A DNA stretch of 64,000 nt, taken from JAHEJJ01 sp965212205 (GTDB lineage: Bacteria; Bacteroidota; Bacteroidia; Flavobacteriales; Flavobacteriaceae). Shown here in pieces: positions 34,370 to 42,116 of the stretch. Position 1 is the stretch's first letter; each line of letters begins with the position of its first letter. Both the position numbers and the translations under genes were made by a program. Under the pieces are notes generated by a model that saw only the letters and a list, made by a program, of their open reading frames with translations, was not told the DNA's origin and searched no databases. The stretch lies in the NCBI GenBank assembly GCA_965212205.1, contig CBDBUX010000018.1, forward strand, positions 94,657 to 158,656, given 5' to 3'.

Positions 34370-35245
34370 ATGAAAAAGCTACTTCTTGTCCTGGTATTTC
34401 TGCTGCTCGCTGCACCATCAACGTATGCGCGAGTAAGCAAGGCTGAACGCCAGGCTTTGGTAGATCTATACCAAAGTACTAATGGAATTCATTGGGTTAG
34501 AAAATGGAACTTGGATGAACCTATAAAGAATTGGTATGGAGTAGAGGTAGAGGGGAATCATATTGTTTCCATCAACCTTTTTCGCAACAACCTTATGGGA
34601 CCATTGCCAGAGAGTATTGGCGATCTGAGTTATCTCAAAACCTTGAATCTAGCTTTTAACAATATTAGCGGTCCGATACCTGCAGGGATTACCCGGCTTG
34701 TATACCTCAGGGAACTGCGATTAGAAATGAACAAGTTTAAAGGTGAGATCCCACGCGACATCGGGAATCTTACCCAGCTCACGCGCTTTACAGCCTTTAA
34801 CAATTTCCTGAGTGGCCGTATTCCGGAAAGCCTCGGGCAATTAGAGAACCTCACCGAGCTCAATCTGTCGAGTAATGATATATTCGGGAGGATACCCGCA
34901 TCACTTGGCAAGTTGACAAAACTGGAAAAACTCGGACTCTTTCAAAATACCCTATATGGAGATGTGCCCTCCGAATTGGGTCAATTATCGAAATTGGAAG
35001 AGTTAGTCTTAGCCAATAATGAATTAAGTGGGGAGATCCCGGTTGAGTTCAGCGAATTAGCCAGCCTTAAGATCATTCAGATCCAGAATAATAAATTTGA
35101 GTCTCTCAAGAACCTGGAGATGATGAACACCCGACAATTCCTTGTTTTCGATTATGATAAAACCGATGAGGAACTCGATTTCAAGGATATCAACTTCCAA
35201 AGGACCAGAATGGCCGACACAAAATTTGAGGACGACGACAATTAG
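34370..35245 (+). CDS. Exported leucine-rich-repeat protein, plant-type repeats
   Basis: The 291-residue protein has a signal peptide (about 1-20, cut near TYARV), a capping segment with the WNLDEPIKNWYGVEVEG pattern, then seven to eight 24-residue repeats of the plant-specific LRR type (LxxLxLxxNxLxGxIPxxLGxL), and an acidic tail. Such repeats mediate protein or glycan binding. No T9SS C-terminal sorting domain is evident, so its location (periplasm or surface) is open. It is transcribed alone between a promoter and a terminator. Confidence 0.88.
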   Translation: MKKLLLVLVFLLLAAPSTYARVSKAERQALVDLYQSTNGIHWVRKWNLDEPIKNWYGVEVEGNHIVSINLFRNNLMGPLPESIGDLSYLKTLNLAFNNISGPIPAGITRLVYLRELRLEMNKFKGEIPRDIGNLTQLTRFTAFNNFLSGRIPESLGQLENLTELNLSSNDIFGRIPASLGKLTKLEKLGLFQNTLYGDVPSELGQLSKLEELVLANNELSGEIPVEFSELASLKIIQIQNNKFESLKNLEMMNTRQFLVFDYDKTDEELDFKDINFQRTRMADTKFEDDDN

Positions 35246-35274
35246 TAGTCGACTTGTAGTTTAGTTAGTTTGGT

Positions 35275-35302
35275 AAAGGGATGCATTGCGTCCCTTTTTT
35301 TT
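35275..35302 (+). terminator. Intrinsic terminator after the LRR gene
   Basis: AAAGGGA (35275-35281) pairs with TCCCTTT (35291-35297); three inner pairs, one G-T, extend it to ten with loop ATT. A run of eight T residues ends the stem. Confidence 0.85.
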
Positions 35303-35368
35303 GTCCGACCCTAAAATGTTAAAGGGATATAACAAAATAATAAACAAACTTTAATACTTTTTTAACAT

Positions 35369-35386
35369 TAGTTGCATATGCAACTA
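35369..35386. promoter_or_regulatory. Perfect 18-bp palindrome, probable MarR operator
   Basis: TAGTTGCATATGCAACTA is a perfect palindrome 25 bp before the marR GTG. MarR-family dimers bind such 16-20-bp palindromes, commonly in their own promoter. A TAAATTTA near-match to a -7 box at 35390-35397 lies just downstream, so a bound repressor would sit over the promoter and start region of the efflux operon. Binding is inferred from position and symmetry. Confidence 0.7.
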
Positions 35387-35411
35387 TATTAAATTTAAGT
35401 AGCTTAGCCGC

Positions 35412-35882
35412 GTGAAAGAGTTAGAGGTTAAAGTTGATTTTGAAAAGTCTGTTGGTCCCTGGCTGGGGAAGACGGCTAAGATCTTAGACTATTATTTGCA
35501 GGAAGCCCTGCAAAATCACGGACTGGATCTGAGCAAGGAACAGATGATAATCCTGAAAAAATTACATGAAAAGGATGGTCTGAATCAGAATGAACTGGCC
35601 AGTCTTACCTGGCGCAACAAATCTTCACTTACCCGGCTGATTTCCAAAATGGAAAAGAAAAATTATATCCGCAGAGAGCAAAGTCATGAAGACAAGAGAA
35701 TCAATCATGTTTTTTTAACACCGCTGGGACGGGAAATATTTCAAAAGACTAAGCCTGTGATCAGAAATATGTTAGAGACCATGGAAAGGAATATTTCAGA
35801 AATGGAAATCGAGCAAATGATAAGCACACTTAAAAAGATACAGGCAAATTTTAACGTAAAGGCTGAAATTAAAAATATTTAA
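35412..35882 (+). CDS. MarR-family transcription regulator of the RND operon
   Basis: The 156-residue protein has the MarR winged helix-turn-helix: GLNQNELASLTWRNKSSLTR as recognition part and a wing with EDKRINHVFLTPLGREIF. MarR proteins are usually repressors relieved by small ligands. The start is GTG 35412; no earlier in-frame start with better context and no nearby ATG exists. The adaptor gene follows at once (stop TAA, then ATG), so regulator and pump share a transcript and the palindrome at 35369-35386 allows autoregulation. Confidence 0.92.
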   Translation: MKELEVKVDFEKSVGPWLGKTAKILDYYLQEALQNHGLDLSKEQMIILKKLHEKDGLNQNELASLTWRNKSSLTRLISKMEKKNYIRREQSHEDKRINHVFLTPLGREIFQKTKPVIRNMLETMERNISEMEIEQMISTLKKIQANFNVKAEIKNI

Positions 35883-36998
35883 ATGAGAAAGATAATTCTA
35901 ACACTACTGGGCGTACTCCTCATAGCGGTTTCTGTATATGGAGCAATGCTCATTGTTGGCAGTAAGAATACCGCAAGGCCCAAACCGGCTAAGGTTGTTA
36001 AAACAGTTTTCGTAGATACGGTTAAGAATACATCTATCGCTATCATAGTCCCTGCCAATGGCACTCTGGTAGCCAAAAGACGAATGGAATTGTTTGCTGA
36101 AGTCCAGGGAGTTTTTCAAAGGAGTAACAAGTTATTTAAAGCAGGACAGGCATATAGAAAAGGTGAGACAATTATACAGATCAATGCCTCAGAATACTAC
36201 GCCTCAGTTCAGTCGGCCAAAAGTAATCTCTATAATCAGATTACCTCTATAATGCCCGACCTTCGATTGGACTACCCCGATATATACCCAAAATGGCGTG
36301 ATTATCTCAACAGCTATGACCTTAATAGAACTACACCCGAACTTCCTGAAATGACTACCGAAAGTGAAAAATATTTTATTTCAGGCCGAGGTATTTTGAC
36401 CACTTACTACAACGTTAAAAATCTGGAACAGAGATTGTCTAAATATACCATCAGGGCACCCTTTACTGGGATTTTAACAGAAGCTCTTGTAACAGAAGGA
36501 ACCCTTATAAGATCTGGTCAGCAATTAGGTGAATATATAGACACGAGTATATACGAACTGGAAGTCGCCGTGAGTAAATCTTTTAGCGATTTGCTAAAAC
36601 TTGGTGAGGTAGTGGAACTGAAAAATCTCGATAAGACCAAGAGCTACAAGGGCACTGTGAGCAGGATTAATGGCAAGGTAGATCAGGCGTCTCAAACCAT
36701 TACTGCCTTTATCGAGGTAAAAGATGATGATTTAAAAGAAGGGATGTATTTGGAAGCCAATCTTAATGCCAAACAAGAGTCCGACGCCATCGAGATAAAC
36801 CGTGGCTTGCTTATGGAAAACGATCAGATCTTTGTTGTTCGTGATTCGATTCTCGATCTGATAGAAGTAAATCCGGTTTATTTCTCAGATAAAAAAGTTG
36901 TTATCAAAGATGTACCGGAAGGTACAACCATTGTATCCAGACCTGTTGTTGGGGCTTATGCCGGCATGCTGGTAAAGGTTTATCAGGAAAAAGAATAG
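35883..36998 (+). CDS. RND efflux periplasmic adaptor (membrane fusion protein)
   Basis: The 371-residue adaptor has an N-terminal membrane anchor (about 5-25), a short lipoyl/barrel-sandwich half (VPANGTLVAKRRMELFAEVQG), a helical hairpin (about 90-180), the second lipoyl half (YTIRAPFTGILTEALVTEG) and beta-barrel and proximal domains. It would bridge the inner-membrane permease to the TolC-like channel. It starts directly after the marR stop and lies 25 bp before the permease. Confidence 0.93.
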   Translation: MRKIILTLLGVLLIAVSVYGAMLIVGSKNTARPKPAKVVKTVFVDTVKNTSIAIIVPANGTLVAKRRMELFAEVQGVFQRSNKLFKAGQAYRKGETIIQINASEYYASVQSAKSNLYNQITSIMPDLRLDYPDIYPKWRDYLNSYDLNRTTPELPEMTTESEKYFISGRGILTTYYNVKNLEQRLSKYTIRAPFTGILTEALVTEGTLIRSGQQLGEYIDTSIYELEVAVSKSFSDLLKLGEVVELKNLDKTKSYKGTVSRINGKVDQASQTITAFIEVKDDDLKEGMYLEANLNAKQESDAIEINRGLLMENDQIFVVRDSILDLIEVNPVYFSDKKVVIKDVPEGTTIVSRPVVGAYAGMLVKVYQEKE

Positions 36999-37023
36999 CA
37001 ATAACCTCCAAGCTTCGAAGTTC

Positions 37024-40000
37024 ATGAAAAGCATTATTTCATATTTTATAAAGTATCATGTTGCAGTTGATGTTATTATAATTGCATTTTTTGTTTTTGG
37101 AATTTTTGGCGCACAATCGCTTAAATCTTCGTTTTTCCCATTAACAGATTCTAAAAATGTCTTTATAAACATTACTTATCCCGGGGCTTCACCACAAGAG
37201 ATTGAAGAAGGAATTGTTCTGAAAATCGAAGATAATCTTAAAGGCTTGGAAGGTGTAGAGCGTGTAACATCGACATCCAGGGAAAACAGCGGGTCTATAA
37301 ATGTTGAGATCGAGAAAGGACGGGATATAGATTTTATGCTGCTTGAAGTAAAAAATGCAGTAGACAGGGTACCTACTTTTCCCAGCGAAATGGAACCGCT
37401 CATAGTTTCCAAACTCGAGGCGGTTCGTCAGACCATCACTTTTGCTATAAGCGGCGAGAACATACCTCTTGCCACTTTGAAACAGATCGGCCGGCAAATT
37501 GAGAACGATATAAGGGCGATAGAGGGAATTTCTCAGATTGAGATGTCGGGTTATCCACAGGAGGAAATTGAAATTGCTGTTAATGAAAACAGTCTTCTGG
37601 CCTATAATCTATCATTTAATGAGGTAAGCCAGGCCGTGGGAAACGAAAATATTCTTGTTACTGGTGGAAATATTAAGACCAGTGCAGAAGAGTATCTGAT
37701 AAGGGCTAATAACAGGTCTTATTACGGCAGTGAACTCTCGAACCTTATTATCCGGGCCGACCCTTCCGGGCGAACGGTACGTTTGAAAGATGTTGCCACG
37801 ATACGTGATCGATTCTCAGAAACACCCAACGCTTCCTTTTTTAACGGAGATCTCTCAGTTAGTACAACCATTACCAGTACCAATACAGAAGATTTGATCT
37901 CCTCGGCAGAAAAAATAAAGGAATACATCGTTGAATTCAATCAAAAATACAATAACGTCCAGTTGAATGTTGTGAGCGATTTGTCAAAGACGCTGACACA
38001 GCGTACGGCACTCCTTACAGAGAATGCGATAATGGGGATGATCCTGGTACTCATTTTCCTCTCTCTCTTCCTCAACACTCGTCTGGCTTTTTGGGTGGCT
38101 TTCGGCCTGCCCATTTCCTTTCTGGGAATGTTTGTTTTTGCACCGATGTTCGATGTTACAATTAATGTCTTATCGCTATTCGGAATGATCATCGTAATCG
38201 GTATTCTGGTAGATGATGGTATTGTTATCGCTGAAAATATATATCAGCATTACGAAAAGGGGAAAAAGCCCATGCAAGCTGCGATAGATGGTACGATGGA
38301 AGTAATACCACCCATAGTTTCGGCCATTATCACCACTATACTCGCATTTTCTATGTTTTTCTTCCTGGATGGCAGAATTGGTGATTTCTTTGGAGAAGTT
38401 TCAGTGATTGTGGTTTTAACCCTGGTGGTTTCACTTGTAGAAGCCCTTATTATTCTCCCCGCCCACCTTGCCCATTCAAAAGCTTTGCAACCGGTGGATA
38501 CCAGACCAAAAACTGGTATTGCCAAGGTATTTTCCAAACTAAAAGAAATCAACAAAGCAGGGGACTGGGTAATGGCCTGGATGCGCGATAATATGTACGC
38601 TCCTACCCTGAGGTTCGCCATTAAATACAAGATGCTCACATTTTCTTTCTTTGTAATGGCCCTTATACTCACCCTTGGGTCTATAGGAGGCGGTATCATC
38701 AGAACCTCATTTTTTCCAAGGCTGGCCAGTGACCGTGTGGCGATAGAATTGTTAATGCCCAATGGCACCAATGAAAGAGTCACCGACTCTATTATTAGTG
38801 TGATAGAGGAAAAAGCAGAACTCGTAAACCAGGAACTAACCCAAAAATACCTTCAGGGATCCGATAAAGATCTTTATGTAAATACTATCAAAAATCTCGG
38901 GCCTGGATCATCGGCCGCCACATTGGTCATCAACCTATTGCCTGGAGAGGAGAGACCAGATGAGATTCGTTCCGATATGGTATCAGGACGAATCAGAGAA
39001 TTAGTGGGTCCGGTTATTGGTGTTGAAAGCCTTATATACGGATCTGGTGGGAATTTTGGTGGCGACCCTGTTTCGGTGTCGCTGCTCGGCAACAATATTC
39101 AGGAACTAAAACAAGCAAAGACCGAGCTTAAGTCGGCATTGGTGAACAATGCTCTATTAAAGGATGTAGCCGACAACGATCCGGCTGGGATTAAGGAAAT
39201 AAGGTTGGATCTGAAAGAAAATGCCTATCTGCTCGGATTAGATCTGCGTATGGTGATGAACCAGGTACGCGCAGGATTTTTCGGGGCGCCTGCACAACGC
39301 TTTCAGCGAGGTCAGGATGAAATAAGAGTCTGGGTGCGATACGACAGAGAAAACAGATCCTCGGTCACCGATCTGGATGAAATGCGCATTGTTACACCTA
39401 ATGGCAGCCGTGTACCCTTAAATGAAATTGCCTCCTATACTATTGAGAGGGGCGATGTGGCCATTAATCATTTGGATGGCCGCAGAGAAATCCAGATTTC
39501 AGCCGATTTAAAGGATGCAGAGACCACTAGTGCAACAGATATCATGGCCTGGATACGAAACGACGTTATGCCCAATATTCTATCAAAATACCCTACTGTA
39601 AGTCCCTCTTATGAAGGGCAGAACAGGGAAGCGGGGAAAATGATCGACTCTCTTCAGGTAGTAGGATTAACGGTACTCTTTTTAATCTATGTTACCATTG
39701 CCTTTACGTTCAGGAGTTTTAGTCAGCCTCTTATGCTACTGATACTAGTTCCCTTTAGCCTAACCGCCGTTGCCTGGGGACATTGGATTCATGGGTTCCC
39801 AATAAATATCCTTTCTATGTTGGGGATCATCGCTTTGATTGGAATAATGGTAAACGACGGGCTGGTTCTCATTAGTAAATTCAATGGAAATCTCCGTATG
39901 GGGATGAAATTTGAAGAGGCCTTGTACGATGCAGGGAAGTCTAGATTCCGGGCTATTTTCCTCACCTCGATCACGACCATGGCCGGACTGGCACCTTTGT

Positions 40001-40323
40001 TATTTGAAAAAAGCAGGCAAGCTCAATTCCTGAAACCAATGGCGATCTCAATTGCGTATGGTATTGGGTTCGCAACACTGCTTACCCTGCTCATGCTTCC
40101 CTTGTTCCTGGCATTTAGCAACAAGGTCAAGGTTGGAACCAAATGGCTAAAAACAGGTCATAGGGTTAGTAATGAAGAGGTAGAAAGGGCAATTAAAGAA
40201 CAATTGGAAGAAGCACACCTCGAAAGGCAAACCATTGATATTAATACCAATAACACTCAAAAGCAGGCCGATACATCTTCGAAGTCTGTTTATTCAGAAG
40301 AATTAGAAGGCAAAGAAAAATGA
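37024..40323 (+). CDS. RND efflux permease (HAE-type), operon 1
   Basis: The 1099-residue permease has the RND layout: 12 membrane helices and two large periplasmic loops. The proton-relay aspartates are visible in the fourth helix (GILVDDGIVIAENI); the matching repeat half carries MVNDGLVLISKFNG. The C-terminal cytoplasmic tail (about 1040-1099) is long and charged. It is an export pump of the hydrophobe/amphiphile type; substrates are unknown. Its stop overlaps the next gene start as ATGA. Confidence 0.95.
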   Translation: MKSIISYFIKYHVAVDVIIIAFFVFGIFGAQSLKSSFFPLTDSKNVFINITYPGASPQEIEEGIVLKIEDNLKGLEGVERVTSTSRENSGSINVEIEKGRDIDFMLLEVKNAVDRVPTFPSEMEPLIVSKLEAVRQTITFAISGENIPLATLKQIGRQIENDIRAIEGISQIEMSGYPQEEIEIAVNENSLLAYNLSFNEVSQAVGNENILVTGGNIKTSAEEYLIRANNRSYYGSELSNLIIRADPSGRTVRLKDVATIRDRFSETPNASFFNGDLSVSTTITSTNTEDLISSAEKIKEYIVEFNQKYNNVQLNVVSDLSKTLTQRTALLTENAIMGMILVLIFLSLFLNTRLAFWVAFGLPISFLGMFVFAPMFDVTINVLSLFGMIIVIGILVDDGIVIAENIYQHYEKGKKPMQAAIDGTMEVIPPIVSAIITTILAFSMFFFLDGRIGDFFGEVSVIVVLTLVVSLVEALIILPAHLAHSKALQPVDTRPKTGIAKVFSKLKEINKAGDWVMAWMRDNMYAPTLRFAIKYKMLTFSFFVMALILTLGSIGGGIIRTSFFPRLASDRVAIELLMPNGTNERVTDSIISVIEEKAELVNQELTQKYLQGSDKDLYVNTIKNLGPGSSAATLVINLLPGEERPDEIRSDMVSGRIRELVGPVIGVESLIYGSGGNFGGDPVSVSLLGNNIQELKQAKTELKSALVNNALLKDVADNDPAGIKEIRLDLKENAYLLGLDLRMVMNQVRAGFFGAPAQRFQRGQDEIRVWVRYDRENRSSVTDLDEMRIVTPNGSRVPLNEIASYTIERGDVAINHLDGRREIQISADLKDAETTSATDIMAWIRNDVMPNILSKYPTVSPSYEGQNREAGKMIDSLQVVGLTVLFLIYVTIAFTFRSFSQPLMLLILVPFSLTAVAWGHWIHGFPINILSMLGIIALIGIMVNDGLVLISKFNGNLRMGMKFEEALYDAGKSRFRAIFLTSITTMAGLAPLLFEKSRQAQFLKPMAISIAYGIGFATLLTLLMLPLFLAFSNKVKVGTKWLKTGHRVSNEEVERAIKEQLEEAHLERQTIDINTNNTQKQADTSSKSVYSEELEGKEK

Positions 40324-41669
40324 GAAATACGCACATTGTTTTTATAGTGTTAGCATTGATAATATCCACCGCTACCGCTCAGGAACCGCTGCTGTCTAAA
40401 GAGGAAGCTATTAACACGGCTCTTGACAGCAATTTTGGAATACTGGTGGCCAGAAACGACGTGGAAATTGCCGGTAACAACCAAAACATTCTCAACTCCG
40501 GATATCTGCCAATTCTCTCAGGAACTGCAGGGGCTAATTATAACAGGGATGATTCTACTATTGAGTTTCCGGGGCAGGTCGACGAAGACGGTAATCCCAG
40601 GCCCGATTTGACTATCGACCAAGCAGAATCACAGCGCTATAACGCCGGCTTAAATCTGGATTACACCCTATTCGACGGTATGGGTAGGTTCTATAATTAC
40701 AGGATCCTCAAAGAGCAATATAATTTATCTGAATTGCAGGCCAGGCAGACGATCGAACTCACTATTGTAGAACTCATGAGTGTCTATTACGAAGTGGCTC
40801 GTTTAACAGAAAATGAAAATATTCAGCAAGAGGCTTTGGAAATCTCCAAGGACCGGATCACCCGGCTCGAATATGCATTTGAATATGGTCAGGCGACGAA
40901 ACTCGACATACTGAATGCCGAGGTTGACCTTACCAACGATAGTATTAATCTTCTCAATACCCAGCGGCTGCTAAAGAATACTAAACGTGACCTCAATGTG
41001 GTGCTAAACCGGGATCTTACCCATGTTTTTGAGGTGGATACCACTGTTCGGTTCCTGCCGGAACTCGAGATTGATGCCATGCTCCAATCGGCCTCGGCAA
41101 ATAATGTTACGGTGTTGCAAACCGAGCGGAACCTGGCCATTAACGAGTATGATATCAAGGTGAGCAAATCCGGTTATCTGCCAAGGGTGGGCTTATTGGG
41201 ATCTTATGGCTGGAATCTTAATCAGAGTGCAGCTTCGGCTTTTTTTCCGGGGGTCAATAACGAAACTTTCAGCTTCGGCCTGGGTGCCAGTCTTACCTGG
41301 AACCTGTTTGATGGCGGGGCGACAATAACACGAGTAAAGAATGCCAAGATCGCCTATAAGAACCAGCAGCTGATTAAGAACCAGGTATTACTAGAGGTAG
41401 ACCGCGACATTCTTAACGCACTGGAAACCTATGAGAACCGATTAGAGATCTATGAAATACAGGAACAGGCGGTAGTTACAAATCAGAGTAATTTTGAACG
41501 CTCGCGTGAACAGTTCCAGTTAGGACGGATTACCTCTATCCAATTCCGTCAGGCCCAGATCGACCTGCTCAATGCCCAGAGTGTAAAAAACCTGGCCAAG
41601 TACGATGCCAAACTGGCCGAAGTACAGCTGTTACAACTTACCGGTCAAATCCTGAATGTAGAACTTTAG
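40320..41669 (+). CDS. TolC-family outer-membrane channel, operon 1
   Basis: The 449-residue protein has a signal peptide (about 1-20, cut near ATAQE) and two OEP repeats with the usual alpha-helical barrel pattern (for example LEISKDRITRLEYAFEYGQATKLDILNAE, seen as FEYGQATKLDIL and FQLGRITSIQFRQAQ). It completes a tripartite pump with the preceding adaptor and permease; the start overlaps the permease stop by 4 nt. No lipobox is present, unlike the second operon's channel. Confidence 0.94.
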   Translation: MRNTHIVFIVLALIISTATAQEPLLSKEEAINTALDSNFGILVARNDVEIAGNNQNILNSGYLPILSGTAGANYNRDDSTIEFPGQVDEDGNPRPDLTIDQAESQRYNAGLNLDYTLFDGMGRFYNYRILKEQYNLSELQARQTIELTIVELMSVYYEVARLTENENIQQEALEISKDRITRLEYAFEYGQATKLDILNAEVDLTNDSINLLNTQRLLKNTKRDLNVVLNRDLTHVFEVDTTVRFLPELEIDAMLQSASANNVTVLQTERNLAINEYDIKVSKSGYLPRVGLLGSYGWNLNQSAASAFFPGVNNETFSFGLGASLTWNLFDGGATITRVKNAKIAYKNQQLIKNQVLLEVDRDILNALETYENRLEIYEIQEQAVVTNQSNFERSREQFQLGRITSIQFRQAQIDLLNAQSVKNLAKYDAKLAEVQLLQLTGQILNVEL

Positions 41670-41671
41670 GA

Positions 41672-41865
41672 ATGATTGAACATTTTTTTCAATACCTCCC
41701 GATAGCTATCGGGACTGGGAAAAGATTTCCATGATGCTCGACCCCTCTGTTGAGAATCAATCCTACGTGGAAGACTGCGAGGTGTGTTGTAATCCGATAG
41801 AGGTAGCACCGGTATTTAAAGGGCAGGAACTTTCCGCAATTGAGGTGAGGTCTATTGAGCAGTGA
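41672..41865 (+). pseudogene. CPXCG-motif cysteine-rich small protein, disrupted by a palindrome
   Basis: The N-terminal frame from ATG 41672 reads MIEHFFQ and then runs into TCCCGATAGCTATCGGGA (41697-41714). After it, in another frame, WEKISMMLDPSVENQ then SYVEDCEVCCNPIEVAP continue to a TGA at 41863-41865. Together these match the small CPXCG family, which has one CPYC-like pair and one CEVCC. The first cysteine pair, expected between FFQ and WEK, is replaced by the repeat and the frame is shifted (23 nt where 12 are expected). A 44-residue product from ATG 41731 could still be made but would have only one cysteine cluster. Confidence 0.8.
41697..41714. repeat. 18-bp perfect palindrome, probable dispersed repeat
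   Basis: TCCCGATAGCTATCGGGA is self-complementary over 18 bp. Its location inside a former coding frame suggests a mobile or templated small repeat rather than an operator. I recall similar CCCGATAGCTATCGGG strings in flavobacterial genomes, but copy number here cannot be counted from one window. Confidence 0.75.
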
Positions 41866-41876
41866 TTGAAAAAGTT

Positions 41877-41942
41877 AAAACTGAAAAATAGGTACCCGCC
41901 TATGGCTTTGGCGGAGAAAAGGAAGTAGGCGGCTGCAGTTTT
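41877..41942. repeat. Imperfect inverted-repeat element
   Basis: AAAACTG (41877-41883) and CAGTTTT (41936-41942) flank CCGCCTA (41896-41902) and TAGGCGG (41926-41932), so the 66-bp segment can fold on itself. An alternative inner hairpin is CCGCC/GGCGG at 41896-41914. The rest of the 250-bp gap before the OmpA gene shows no gene. Confidence 0.5.
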
Positions 41943-42116
41943 CAGGGGGTAGTTGTTGTTTGTATTCGAAATGGTTTGACCGACAATTAAAACTTGCTGC
42001 CAACTGTTACTGTATACTGTCAACTCCAACATTCAGCCCGATATCCGGAACTATAAACTTGCTCAATATTGTCCAGGTGCATCATTGTACATGCTAAATC
42101 ACAATTAAGCATACGA

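Noticed and set aside
41763..42032. Minus-strand 89-codon open frame in the gap before the OmpA gene
   Set aside because: It runs antisense over the CPXCG remnant and the inverted repeat, shows no recognisable domain or signal and has no promoter; it is better explained as chance.
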